42,394 nucleotides of DNA from Chara braunii (taxonomy: Eukaryota; Streptophyta; Charophyceae; Charales; Characeae). Under the pieces are notes generated by a model. It saw nothing but the letters and a program-made list of their open reading frames with translations. It had not been told where the DNA came from and searched no databases. Made by a program: the position numbers and the translations under genes. This document shows, in pieces, positions 1 to 12,234 of the stretch. Each line of letters starts with the position of its first letter. Positions within the stretch are counted from its first letter, which is position 1. The DNA is taken from NCBI GenBank assembly GCA_003427395.1, contig BFEA01000150.1, forward strand, positions 1,133,091 to 1,175,484, read 5' to 3'.

Positions 1-15
1 AAAAAAAAAAAAAAA

Positions 16-63
<48 letters not shown>
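1..63. repeat. A-run followed by (CAA)n microsatellite
   Basis: Eighteen A residues pass directly into about fifteen CAA units at the left edge of the window. This is simple-sequence DNA. An A-run followed by an A-rich triplet can be the tail of a retroposed element whose body lies to the left, but the body is not in view. Confidence 0.95.
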
Positions 64-163
64 ATCACTTTGTCGGTCAAGGAGTTTGTCTTATTTGCCA
101 GACCAGCAAACCGTAGGCAGAGAGGGAGAAGAGGATATGTGTAATCTGACTAAGCTTCCCTCC

Positions 164-198
164 GAACCGCGCGTGCAAGATTTCCAAGCACACGGCTC
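164..198 (-). pseudogene. Group II intron domain V remnant (organellar origin)
   Basis: Read on the minus strand, 35 bases fold like group II intron domain V: a lower helix beginning GAGCCGTG and closing with CGCGGTTC, a GAAA tetraloop, and the AGC catalytic triad position in the 5' strand. The upper helix appears to have two T-T mismatches, so it is probably decayed. Domain V is the catalytic hairpin of self-splicing group II introns, common in plant mitochondria. It lies about 120 bases from nad5-like coding sequence in the opposite orientation, so the block looks like rearranged mitochondrial DNA moved to the nucleus. The match is by recognition of the conserved 34-nt motif only. The rest of the intron was not identified. 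Confidence 0.6.
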
Positions 199-318
199 TC
201 CATCAGTTTGGCAGGACTACTGACTGTTTCCCTTCCATTTTCATGTACTACGGAAACTCTGACGCCACACTTCGTGCCGGCACACGGACAAAAAAGTTGA
301 AGGCGTTCCTGAATTTTC

Positions 319-540
319 TTGGTAGAGGCGACTTCGTTTCACTATGAGGTTGCACTGGGTGCCAGTGCTTGTTATATCAAATTCGCACCATGGATTTTGT
401 CAGAAATGTTTGATGCTTCTTGGGGTTTTCTGTTTGATACTCTGACTGTGGTTAGTATTGCTTCCATGATATTAGGAGCATTAGCCGCAATGGCTCAAAA
501 CGAAGTCAAAAAACTTTTTGCGTTGATGCGCGAGTCATGA
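319..540 (+). pseudogene. Chimeric mitochondrial nad5/nad2 fragment (nuclear mitochondrial insertion)
   Basis: This 73-codon open frame is two mitochondrial pieces joined in frame. Residues 9-45 (about 343-453) match the N-terminal region of plant mitochondrial NADH dehydrogenase subunit 5, including the signature [13 protein letters not shown]. Residues 46-68 (about 454-522) instead resemble subunit 2, with a [12 protein letters not shown] segment followed by VKKLFA, the stretch before the conserved YSSIGH of nad2, which is missing here. In nad5 the text after LTVV would continue with a different hydrophobic helix, so the junction is abrupt. Complex I subunits are normally encoded in mitochondria, and this piece is far too short to work. 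The open frame may be chance. The insertion is probably fairly recent because the frame is still open. Whether the join pre-dates transfer (a mitochondrial recombinant) cannot be told here. Confidence 0.8.
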
Positions 541-2760
541 GCCCTTCTAATGCTGATAATGTGCAGCACAAGCAGCAAAGCAACAATGCAGCAAGGCACA
601 AGGGAGTGCGGACAAAGTAGCCAACTGTTAAGGCACACGGGTATGCCGCAGAGGAAGGCAAGGCAAGGCAAGAGGATGGGTAGCTACTAGCTAGGCATCA
701 GCGCAGTGAAGCACAAGGTAGTGCTAACAAAGCAGCCAAACCAGACAACACACAAGCAGACTGATTGCCAGTAAAAGACAAGACACATGGATGAGCAGGA
801 AGGCGACAGTGCACGGAAGCATGAGACAACACCAACAAAGCAGCCAAACTACACAGCACACAGACCAGCTGCAAGGAAAGACATGGGAAACGGGACGGGC
901 AGCAAGGCAGCGAGGAACGGAGACAAGGCAATCCACACATCCAATATTGAGCGAAACAGTTCATCGCCTACTTACGCCACAAGTAGAAACCCTCAGACTG
1001 TCGGTCCCCACTATCCGCTGCACTGGGAAGTTATTCTGATGATCGTCTGTCATCACCCATAGACCATACGCACCATAGACGTCACCAACAGAGCGGCCCA
1101 TTTAAAAGGGTACAAGCACTCCAAGCCCCCCTTTCACCGACTGTTTTCTTAGAGGTGCCCGTAGACACATAGAAAAGTACATAGAAGAAAAACAGGAAGA
1201 AAGGCGTATATAAAAGTGATTATGCATGCGTGTGTGTGTGTGAGAGTGTGACCAACCCACTGTCCCCCATGAGTAACTCCGGATGGACTAGTGTCTAAGG
1301 GTACTAGGCCATTCGGCCCAATGCCCCACGGATACTGCACCAACAGACATATGTGCAGACAAAGCTTATCCAACCAACATCCGCATGCAGTGACGAAACG
1401 CAAAAGTCCAACGAGGGAGGCAAGTCGTGTAGCGGAACTTCTTAGTTGTGTGAAGTAATAAGCCTGTAAGCTGTGTGATTTGATCAAATGCAAGGTGGGC
1501 AAACTTCTCGGCCCCCGCCGAAAATTAATTTTGGGCCTGTGTTAAAAAACAATAAATGACTAATATAATCGCTTTTGGCAGAACCCGAATGCATCTCCCG
1601 GGGGGGGGAGAGGGATGTTTGGGGGGTTGGGCGGAACCATTCGGTTGTACCCGAACGTCGGGAACACTGCCTGGAACCGTATTTGTACAGCCACCACCAC
1701 CGTGCATACCCAACCATGAAAAGAACCCTTAGTTGAAATCATTGGCCTATAATCTTATCTGTGTGACCACCATCACAAAAAGTTTATACTCTGGCATAAA
1801 ATGAAACTCGCCAATAGTTCAAGGTAAATCGGTTATAGACGGGCGATGCAAACAGGTATCTCGTTGGTTCGATCTGGCTTCGAAGTATGGTCGGGGGTTC
1901 AACCCTAGCGTTCCCTTCCCGTTTCTCGTGTGTGTCCAGATAATCCGATGACATGTTGTGCAATACTATGTTCCCCACGCAGAAAAATGCGTGGTATATA
2001 AGATCCGGCCATAACTAAGCCAACCTACATGCGCTATGCGCCCACTGTTGGGAAAAAAGTTACAGCACCTAAGAAAAGCAAAACGCAGGAAGGCAAAAGA
2101 CAGTGAAGCAGCGGACAGAAGAGAGCAAAGCATGGAACAATGATCGGCAACAAGGCACAGAGGGCGGAGGTTAGAGGGGAGCGAAGTGTACAAACGAACA
2201 GTGCAAGGCAATGAGCCCAAAAGATACAAGGCAAAAAGCAGCAGGCGAAAAAAACACAAGTACCAAAAACAGTTGTGATGGGAGATGTATTGCAATTCCT
2301 AAAAAGGTGAAAACCTTAAACATGTCCAGAATGCCGTATTAATGCTTTAGACCCTCAACGCTGGTAGATTTGGATTTTGCCAACCCGACAGCCACGGGGA
2401 ACACCACATGGAAAATCGAGGTGGTACCAATACTGGCCTTTGTGAAACCCTTGCGCTGGACCTCCTGCCAGCAGATGGAATGAACAGGAGACCGTTGTTT
2501 TCACTCACGTGGCACCTTAGCCAAACTCTCTACAATACCAGCCCCGGTATCTGGTCAAGTCTAGAACCAGATACTGGTGGGGCAGAAAAGGAAAGAAGAA
2601 AAGAAACTATATTTTTGGCCCGCCACCCGCCACTTGGCGGGCAGAAGAAATGTTGGAGATACAATGTCCTGAGTGTTGCTAGAAGCCTGCCTCTCACTGC
2701 TCCCATTTTTCCCTTTTTTTAATATTCTCTTCTTTTTTTCTCGTAGCTAAGGGGACTTAC
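541..2760. other. Intergenic sequence, no gene recognised
   Basis: Short open frames on both strands show no recognisable domain. The part from 541 to about 960 is rich in AGCA/GGCA-like motifs, giving low-complexity translations. A G-run lies near 1600-1625. A tRNA-like box pair near 1857-1904 is listed separately. Nothing else was identified. Confidence 0.6.
1838..1920 (+). repeat. tRNA-like sequence, possible SINE head
   Basis: A box-A-like stretch (TATCTCGTTGGTTCGA, 1857-1872) is followed after about 20 bases by a box-B-like GGGTTCAACCC (1894-1904). That is the arrangement of an internal RNA polymerase III promoter in a tRNA or tRNA-derived SINE. The T-stem pairs poorly and no full cloverleaf forms, so a working tRNA is unlikely. 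No tail or target-site duplication was found. Confidence 0.3.
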
Positions 2761-2774
2761 ACTAGCACATTCCT

Positions 2775-3510
2775 TTTTGAAGATATGGATGTGATCGCAG
2801 TCAGATCCGTTCAAATCTGGCCACAATTGCAGTTAGATGGAAGTAGGCCCTGACCTGGACGATTCTGCCCACAATCATGTCCACCTGGCTACCGCTGTGA
2901 GAGGTGGACTCCTGGTAATACTAAGAGCACATTATATTCCATACATCTTTTCGGCCGGCAGCTTACCTTTTTATTTTCTTTTTTCTTTGTCAACACTTTG
3001 GCGGACCTAACACTATGACATCTCTTTTGAAGATGTGGCCGGACGTAATCGTAGTCAGATCCGTTCGAGTCTGCCCACAATTGCAGTCAGATGGAAGAAG
3101 ATCCAGACCTGGACGAGTCTGCCCACAATCATGTCCAGATGTTTGGAGGAACACTGTTTGCAGTTCTTTTCTCCCGCCTCTTGGCTACCGCCGAGAGAGG
3201 CGGACTCCTGGTAACACTGAGGGTATATTATATTCCATACGCCATTTCTACTAGCAGCTTACCTTTTGATTTTTTTCGCCTTGTCTGCACTTTTTCTCAT
3301 AGTTAACGGACCTAGAACTGGGACGTTCCTTTTGAAAATGTGGATATGATCGGAGTCACATCCGGTCGAGTCTGCCCACAATTGCAGTCAAATGGAAGAA
3401 GACTCGGAATGTCATTTGCAGTTCTTTCCTCCCACCTTTCAGCCTCCGCCATGAGAGGCGGACTCCTGATAACATTGAGGGCACATTATATTTCATGCAA
3501 TTTTTTTGCC
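2775..3510 (+). repeat. Three diverged tandem units of about 250-300 bp
   Basis: Three copies of a unit begin at about 2778, 3029 and 3332. Each starts with a GAAGAT/GTGG motif, passes through GTCAGATCCGTTCGAGTCTG and CCACAATTGCAGT, and ends with a GAGGCGGACTCCTG segment followed by TATATTCCAT-like sequence. Units differ by substitutions and small indels, and frames do not persist, so this is not a repeat protein gene. Confidence 0.85.
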
Positions 3511-3796
3511 CGCAACTTAGCGAAGCACAAGGGACCTTGCATGCAACACTCATGGATATCCTTCATTGCTAATTGTAAGTATGCCAGCAAAGGTTTGGCA
3601 ATTGCAATCTGAATAAACGTTGTATGAATGTTTAATCAAATTTGTATTCTCCATAGGACTCTTTGTGATGTTTGGCATCAATCACTTTTTATGGTCCCTC
3701 CATCGCCGCAAGGCTTGCACTTTCGCATGATCTCGGATTGGAACGAATTGCTAGCTTGGGCACCGACTAAACAGCACGGCAAGAAAACATTATTGG

Positions 3797-4276
3797 AAGG
3801 GGGGTGGGGAAAAAGGTAGTGAAGGTGCACAGGGAAGGCGGTTTAGACATCAATCACCTACTTAAACTACAAGTACAACCCAGTAGACCACTCTGCTAGG
3901 AGAGAACTGTGTCATTTGTCTACATGACTCAATGATCATATATACACCACAAACATTACAAAGTTACATGTACTCCGAACAACCCTTCACCTGCGTAGCA
4001 CGGCGAACGTGTTCGCACGTTCACGAGAACAGCTCAAGGGGGGTGGGAAGGAAGGTAGTGAAGGTGCACAGGGAAGGCGGTTTAGACATTAATCACCTAA
4101 TTACACTACAAGTATAACCCAGTAGACTACTCTGCTAGGAGAGTACTGTGTCGTTTGTCTGCCATGACTCAATGATCATATATACACCACAAACATCACA
4201 AAGTTACATGTACTCCGAACAACCCTTCACCTGCGTAGCACGGCGAACGTGTTCGCACGTTCGCGAGAACAGCTCG
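3797..4276 (+). repeat. Tandem duplication, 239-bp period
   Basis: Two near-identical units of about 239 bp lie head to tail (for example GAAGGTGCAC at 3821 and again at 4060). The copies differ at a few scattered positions, so the duplication is fairly recent. Each unit ends in a GAACGTGTTCGCACGTTCNCGAGAAC stretch rich in short inverted TTCG/CGAA motifs. No coding function is visible. Confidence 0.92.
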
Positions 4277-5327
4277 CGAACATATTCGGGGGAATATAAT
4301 TTTTTTCATTAAAAAAAAAAAAATCAGTTTTTTATTTTTAACTCATGATTGGTTATGAAAGTGAACATAACAGGCAAAAGTTGCTTGTATTGTTATTATA
4401 TATATATATTTAATTTTTTTTTGATAACTTTTTTTTTTTTTTTTTAATGTTCGCGTTCAAAGGGTTTTGGGCTATTGTTCTCGCTCAAGTGAAAATGTTC
4501 ACGGTCGTCTCTTCGAACGCGAACACGTACTACGTAGCCCTTCACACACTGTTTAACACTTTTTTAGGAGTTCGCATAGAAAGAAAGTAACGTGAGGGAG
4601 GAAAAAAAGAAAGAATAAATAAAAAGAATCTCGTTAGACATTTTTTACATGTTCCTATAACATTTAGGGTTAGTGCTTACAAATTTTTAGGATATTGTCA
4701 CATTTCATATTCGGAGGATATCCTTGTTCCAAAAATTTGTAAGGAACCTCGTGAGGTTTCTATTTAAGTAGCTGATGTGGATATCATAACGTTTTTCAAT
4801 TATCCGTATTTGCAGGCTGCCCGGTTGAAACTGGATTAAGCATATCCGGAGGGTTAAAAATATGGTATTTTTTCAAAAAAATAAAATATCTCAAAAAATC
4901 TGGAAAAAAAAAACGTATGTTGTAGATTACAACAATACCAACAACTTTTAACCAAATGTCATTTCAAAATTTTTATCTTATTCAAGAGACAAAAAATAAA
5001 ATAAAAAAAATATAATTTAATTTTTAAATTTTTATTATCCGAAATTTATCCGAAAATTTTGGATAAACCTTTTTACCCCCGGATGTTCCGGCCGGATAGT
5101 CCAAATAGTTAATCCGGCTGGATATATGCCATGTTACCTAGGTTTTTATAAATATGAGAATTTTCATAATGAAAAAAATGTTTATCTTGTTTTCATTTTT
5201 TTTTATTCAATCAATTTCCAGACGAAAATAATAATGTTGGATTTCTAAAAATGAACATTTTTTATAAGTGGTTACAGTGAAAAAAAAAGGGGGGAAAGTG
5301 TTTATAATTGTGTATATGTACTAAGAA
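4277..5327. other. AT-rich intergenic DNA
   Basis: Long A and T runs and TATA-like simple sequence, without a recognisable gene. Inverted TTCG/CGAA motifs (4270-4530) continue from the preceding duplication. A short TCCGG/CCGGA-rich segment lies at 4840-5115. Confidence 0.7.
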
Positions 5328-5903
5328 AGGAAGGGGGGGGCGGGGGGGGGGAATTTAATAATCGATAAGTGGACGATATGCAATGGCGTAAGAACACACT
5401 ATTCAGGAAGGGAAAAACATAAAACTAAAAGAGGTGGAAAAAGTGTGTCCGTGAAAAAGGGGTATAACCTACATCCCTCCCCAAAACAAAATCATCTCAT
5501 ATCATTTCATATCATCTCAATAACATGGATAATTGTTAAACATGATGACTTAAATTCGTTTGTGCATGCTTCAGACATAGAAAACTAAAAAATCACAAAA
5601 TAAAATACAAAAATATGTGTCTTGCGGGGGGGGGGGGATATTTAATAATCAATAAGTGGACGATACGCAATGGTGTAAGAACACACTATTTCGGAAGGCA
5701 AAAACATAAAACTAAAAGAGGTGGAAAAAGTGTGTCAGTGAAAAGGGGGGCATAACCTACATCTCTCCCCACAACAAAATCATCTCATATCATGTCAATA
5801 ACATGGATAATTGTTAAACATGATGACTTGAATTTGTTTGTGCATGCTTCAGACATAGAAAACAAAAAAATAACAAAATAAGGTACAAAAATATATGTCT
5901 TGG
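5328..5903 (+). repeat. Tandem duplication, 287-bp period, each unit led by a G-run
   Basis: A unit starting with a run of G residues, then TTTAATAATC(G/A)ATAAGTGGACGAT, recurs after 287 bases (GGACGAT at 5371 and 5658). The second copy lacks one short internal CATATCATTT-like repeat. The poly-G leader at the start of both units (5332-5350 and 5624-5637) suggests the G-run belongs to the unit. No coding potential is seen. Confidence 0.9.
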
Positions 5904-8900
5904 GAACTTGTTTAAGGTAATTACACCTAAGAATCATATATGTAATTAGTGAGGATGTAACATCATAACAAATTGGATAATTGTCGAATAAATAAAAATA
6001 TTGTAGAAAAATTATTTCACTTTTATCATGGCAAACCACCGTTTTCTTTACATTAACATAAACATAAAAATTACACATTGTAAATTTATGCCTTCACAAT
6101 AAGGTAATTTAACTTTTCAAGTTTCATATAAGAACGGTCGACTCTCTAGTGATTCGGCGGCGGGTGTTGCTTTTCTCCGGTTTGTTAATTTTTCGTAGAG
6201 GCAGTTGATTGTTTGAACGGCCTCATGTGATCTTTTGCTCTTCGCTCTCCAAAAGTTTTTGCTCTACAATACATTGTCTCATATGTGTCATTGTATGCGA
6301 GTGTATACGAGCGCATGGATGCATTGTTGGTGGACAACGTATTTTTTTTGGTTCATATATATCATAATGTGCTATAAGCTACAACAAAGAGTATCATGAA
6401 GGTTTATGAATACGGTATCAGGTCAGGTGGGAAGAACTGAATCGTAGTGTGAGAGCAGTTATGGGGATTTTCGACTTTTTTTTTCTTTCTTCAGTGAGCT
6501 ACATTATTCTCATAATTTTACATGACACTACCTAACCTACATCTACTCCTACTTATTGTCATACGGGGAGTTTCGTAGTAGCCATAATCACGTTCACGAG
6601 CGAATATGTGGGGGTTGCTCCAACCTGCAAGTAGGCAATACTTGCAAGATCTTACTGCTCAATTTTTACATTCTATGGATTATTATTCCTTTCATTTAAT
6701 TTTCTCGGAAGAGGTGGTGAAAGTAATATGCACTTGGGTAATCACCCCCTTTCTCTGATATGTGTTGAAAGAGGTAATCTCTTTTTGGCTATTATAATTT
6801 AATATAGTTGGTTAATAGGGTATATATTGCATTTATTTTATATTGACTTTTGATCATTTTATTACAAGTTTTGATAAGGTTATTCCTTCCCAATTCTCAT
6901 AATTTAACATATGCATTTTTGTGTAACTCAATCTTAATTAGATGTAATGTCGGTGAAGGTGGCAAGATAATTGAAACCACGAGCACTTGACTCAACTATC
7001 GACCGCAAAAAAATAGAGGAGAAACATTTCTGATCAGATGAAATTGGGTATTTCTGGAATTGTTTATGCATTTTCTAAAATCGTGGGTGGTTTACGGACA
7101 CGACTTTGAGAAGTACATGTGCTTTAAAGAGTATAAGAGAATGCGTCTTCTCTACTCCCTTGTTGAAAAAATAAAAACTATTTAAGATCTTTTTAAAATG
7201 CTATTAAAAAATTAGTTTAATTTTAAGGTTTATTTGGGCCGAACAAACCCATGTTGAAAGAGTTTCACATTATGCTTTTTAATTGTCTATGTCATTCAAA
7301 AGTATCAGTTGTCTCAACAATTGATCATTGTCTTCTGTTCGATTATGAGTGTGCATTATCCTTTTGTTGACATTAAAAATATATATACAAAGAAGACCCC
7401 ACGATGTAGTAAGGTTGATACACTGATTTTTATTTTTGTTTTAAAATATATATATATTTAATAATTAAGGAATTTTTTTGGTCTATTCTGTCTCGAATAT
7501 GAAGGAAGTGGCAACATATGTGCTCTGAACTCATCAGATGAGTTGTCATTGAATGACTCGAAGAAAGTGTATTCATTGTTATTCAAATAATAGATGGTAC
7601 AAAGTAACAATTATAAAGGTAAAGAGAAACTGTGAAATGTTTTTTTTTTTTTTAATCGTTACTTTTATCTTTTTTATTGATATAACATGCTATTAAACCA
7701 CAATTACCTTCGATCATTTTTTTTTTGACGCTTTTTCGAACTTTTTTTTTTTTTTTGGGGGGGGGGGGGATGGTACTTACACAAAAATTATATTTTTTTA
7801 TAGATAAATATAAAAAAAAAAGAAAAATTGAGAAACAATTTCGTCGTCATGAAAAGGAAGTGGGGGGTTACAACCGGGTCGTAAGGATCCAAAAAAAAGG
7901 GGGGAGGACTTTGCATTGAAATATGGTTAGACACATGCGTTAGTATACAAGTGTGAGTAGATTCTTAGTGAGTATATTATAGCCGCGTCGTTGGGATTAG
8001 GAAGGGGGGAAAGAAATAAGTTTTGGACTAAAATATATTTTGATATATTTTATAAAAAAGTAGTATGAGTGTTTCCTATATAAATTCGTTCCATCATTTC
8101 ATGGATAGTGCCCATCCTCGTTGGGAGGGGCAAGGCACATAACAAAAAAACAAAAGAAAGGGCAAAAAAAATACATTTGAAACTAAACACAATAACGGTG
8201 ATATGCAATTTTCTAAGTCTAGTCACAAACTTTCTCACAATTTTTCCTCACATTTTAATTTGATTGTTTCTTTCAATGAACTGCTTCATAGGTTTCAAAC
8301 ATTTTTTTTTACCCATTCTCATCGAGATTGTGGTAAAGTGCTCTACGAAATATATTCCTATATTTTTCGATACTAAAAAAGGTAGCTATGGTTTAAACCA
8401 TTACTCCCCCTATCAACACAAATAACCTTACAAGGATATTTATTCGTGTTTTTGCATATCACATGAGTCGCATCTGCAGTGATAATTGCGACGGTAACAC
8501 GTTTACTTTGCACAATTCACAACCTTCTTAACAGTCTGAATTATAAGTACACATATGATTCGATCATAGAGTGTGTGGGCGTGCATTTTGGGGCGCTCGT
8601 TGTTTAACCTAAAGTTTGACAGTTTCGCGAACTGACGTTGTGACAAGTGATCCGCACAACAATATGAATTAGCGAGATAATTAAATTTTGATTAGTATGA
8701 TCGCATGCGTCGTGAGTGCACGCGCAAAGGTCGACATTGTTATGACCGACGTCGAGGTTGGTTATCGATGTTATTGTCAAACCCGAGTTTCAGTCAACAG
8801 TTTTGAGGGACACTTCTTTTATAATGCCTTGCGCCTCGACTGTTAAAATTTTGCGTGACGAGACCAGGAGGGTCCCCAAGCTGGATCGATGCGCTCAATA

Positions 8901-10179
8901 GGTGGCGCCGTGGTTGAAGATCTCGATTGCCTACCAGGGTCCTAATGATCGATCTCTGGTCGTTGGCAGACTGATGATCCAAGCAAAATTACAATTTTAA
9001 TTTCATCAGATGAATGTGTTAAAAATTGGGTGATAGGTTCATTAATCGTATTAAATTAGGTAAGAGTATGAATGTGTGTATTAGTAATGTCGCAGTATAT
9101 GTGTACCATGACACCCATAATGTCAGCTACTTGTAAAGCTTTGCGAATTGTGTATTATAAGTACGTCGGTCGATACTCTGTATATCTTATGTCGTTAATT
9201 TACCGTTATTTATGTCGATGCCGCTATGCGCGCCCCTTACCGAAACAAGACTCGCTAATACTTGTCAAAACAGTTAGGCTACCAGAGTTGTTATGACAGT
9301 GTCATAATATGTTTGCGTTACGAGGTACTTAGGTTAGGAAGAGACCTGTCCACCTTGCTAATAGACCCTTGTTGTTTAGTTCGAGTTATTGACAAGCAGG
9401 TGGTTTGGGGCAAATATTGACTAATGAACGTCATTGAAAGATTTTATTCTGGGTTTTCTAAGTTTGATTAGGGTGTTTGACCATAGATACGTTAAAATCG
9501 GTCATACGTGCATGGTGCATTTGTCTGTGGACATGTGGTGTGACAAATAAATGTAATGAGTTAGGATTTAAAAAAAAAAAAATTGTGAATAGTATTGGCA
9601 AGTGAGAAGTGTGAATGGTGTGAATGAAAACCTATATAGTTAGAAGTCCTATGAATCGGAAAAAAAAGTAATGTGACTTGGTATGCCAATTGCAGTTGAT
9701 TGCAAATGAGATTTCTGGTCCTAAGTGTAGTAAGCGTGACAGAGTTGAGATTTACATTGAACCGTCTTATATATGTTCAACTTTGTAAAGAGATTGAATT
9801 ATGTGAGGTAATTCCTTTAAACTCATATAATTTAAACCATCTACTTGAAGATATTTGACTATTGTTTTTTTAGGTCCTTCACTTTAGTCTATCCATTTAA
9901 ATTAATCCATCTGCATCAGTCCATTTGAGTTAAGCCTATGTAATATTATTTATGTGAGATTATATGATTGATGCTAATTTATTGATGCCTTTATAATTCG
10001 TGGTTAAATCAAACGATAAAGGATAAATTTAAGGGTCTCGGTGACTTATTTACAAAACACTACTTGCTTTTTTTTAATATCTTTATAATGATGTTTTATT
10101 GACACACTTCGTAAAAAATATTTTGTTAAAAAAACAACCTTGCTTTATAAAAAGAGAGAGAAGCGGGATATGTGGAATT
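5904..10179. other. AT-rich intergenic DNA, no gene recognised
   Basis: About 4.3 kb dominated by A/T runs, with T-runs and a T-to-G run at 7739-7769. Open frames are short and low in complexity. A less AT-rich island at 8600-9300 contains a TGGCGCC (8903-8909) that recalls a retroelement primer-binding site, but no LTR, gag or pol could be matched. A GTTAGGCTACCAG motif at about 9276 resembles the terminus of the CTAG-ended repeat found at 14247 and 26406. Confidence 0.6.
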
Positions 10180-10510
10180 TGAGACAAATTTATTCATTTA
10201 ATGTATCCGACAGGATCTTGGCTAAGACATTGACTATGAGGCTTGTGTGGTTGATGCTTGATTTACAATAAAGAGTGAAAAAAAAAAAACAAAAACATAT
10301 TACAAATTATGAAAGTCCGAAAACTGATCAGCAGAGGGAAGGGAGATGGTGGTGTTTCTCTTGGACATATAGAGAAAACCTATGACAAGGTGATTTTAGC
10401 CTGTAAATTGAACATCTTAGAAAATTTTTGATTCATCATGGAACTTAGTCAATGCAATATACTATACCTCCACTACATTAGTGAATGTACATGGTTGTCT
10501 TTCAAAACAC
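10180..10510 (+). pseudogene. L1-type LINE reverse transcriptase remnant
   Basis: Around 10203-10247 the frame reads VSDRILAKTLTMRL, matching the conserved YKILAKxLxxRL segment upstream of the catalytic motifs of plant L1-like ORF2 reverse transcriptases. About 110 bases on, 10354-10394 gives FLLDI followed, after a two-base frameshift, by EKTYDKV. This is reverse transcriptase motif A with its catalytic Asp and the FDxxKAYDxV-like signature. Stops and frameshifts follow, and the YADD motif was not found, so this is an inactive fragment. LINE proteins copy RNA at nicked target DNA. Related active elements are the likely source of the U6, rRNA and tRNA-derived insertions found to the right. 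Identification rests on motif recognition. Confidence 0.6.
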
Positions 10511-11759
10511 CGCCTAATATATTTTTTTAAATAAACATAAAATGTAATTAAATTATTGTGGAAATGAGAGTGTTTCTAACCCTTCAAAAGATTGAATGGG
10601 GTTTATCTAATTATTGCGATGCTCGATGCTTCTAGTATCAAAGTTGTGAAATATAATTTTATTGACGTGGAATAAGTTTAGATTATTTGTTTGCAAATGA
10701 CTAAAAAATATGAATAATCGTTGAAAAAAAATCATGAATCGATCTTCACTTCCATACCCTTAAAACTTTCAAGATAATAACTTATCTTTTATCTTTTACA
10801 ACCTTCTGACATAATCATTACTGATGTTGATGAACACCACTCGTCATGAAGTTTGGACAATGTGAAACATAATTATTCTCATTATAAATAATTCCTTAGT
10901 CTTGGTTGTTCGCTCTTCGAAGAACGGATGTTTACATTGCTGATACATAGTTGGAAGATCCTTTGTTTTCTGTAATGTATTGGCGTGTGCTGAGTCCGGA
11001 GCTGATGACAAGCTACAGGGTGCAAGTTGGGGTACTAGTTCGCATAATGAAGTATTAAGATACTTAGAGACCTCACTTGAAAAAAAAAGTAACAAAGGAC
11101 GTGATAGAAATACAAATATGGTATGGTGCAAATCCAGGTCGAGTGGAGAAGCGCATAAGAGAATGCAGACTATTGTTATTCAAAGTGGATCCACTTTTAT
11201 ATTGTCAGAATGACTCCGTGAAGCCTGGATTTCTTACAACCTCATCATACTACAACACGAGAAAAGCGACATCATACCATAATTTAAAATTGAACTTGCC
11301 TATATAAGGTGAACTACCTCCTTACCTTGAACACTTGATCATAAGACCTTGTTGTCACTTTGAGAATAATTATGTCACATTCCGGATCGGAAAATAGTAA
11401 GTAGTTTACGGCCCCAAGTTTTGCAGGTCACGGGATCAGTAGTTTGGCTGCCTTGCAAAGAGGTAAAGCTATTGGAAAGTTTGGTCATAGCTTAGGGATG
11501 GGTCACATAGATACTCAACTTGGCCGTATTCTGGCCATCAGATGCTAGCAAGAGTATGCCTTCAATCATGGGCTACGACTGTAGTAGGCTGAACTTGGGG
11601 ACCAGGCCCAACCAGTACTGTGACTGGTGGGTCACACCGAGATGTTCTCACTGAACCAGTCCGACAGTGCAGCGGTAAGTAACTCGAACAAAGGGACCGG
11701 TACGCAGGATGTTCTCAGTTTGGTCCACTCCTCACTCCTGGCAGAGGCCTAAGTGACGT
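10511..11759. other. Intergenic sequence left of the ThrRS gene, no gene recognised
   Basis: An AT-rich stretch grades into more balanced sequence after about 11380. Overlapping 76-95 codon open frames at 10844-11307 have no recognisable domain. Some of the left part may be decayed LINE sequence continuing from 10510, but no motif confirms this. Confidence 0.5.
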
Positions 11760-12146
11760 CCCGTGGACCTTTTGAAACGAATCTGGCTCCATAATATGGT
11801 CAGGTGCTGCCTAGAAAGCCTAAGCGTGTACAAGCGTGGTGTCACCGTGATTCGGCAGCCGGACCTCGGTGACAGCACCTGGGCCTGCGGCAGACCCCCC
11901 GGCGGGGTCTCTCAGCCTCCGCGCTCAATCGGACGGTCTTCTCGCCTGCGCGGCGCAAAGCCTCGCCAGCTTCGGTCAATGACTTCGTGTCTTAGAGCCA
12001 CAAGCCGTCGATGCGGTCCTTGGACTGTAGTAGCGGCTCCCGCCGGTGGCTCGGGTCGGAAGGTGAGCTGAGCTCTGACATCTTCCGGTCCTCCTCGGCC
12101 TGCCGCCGCCGCACTCTGTTTCAGCCGGACATAGCTGCCTTTCTCT

Positions 12147-12234
<88 letters not shown>

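Noticed and set aside
8794-8982. 62-codon minus-strand frame and a TGGCGCC motif recalling an LTR retrotransposon primer-binding site
   Set aside because: No long terminal repeats, polypurine tract, gag or pol motif could be found around it. A 7-base match is not enough.
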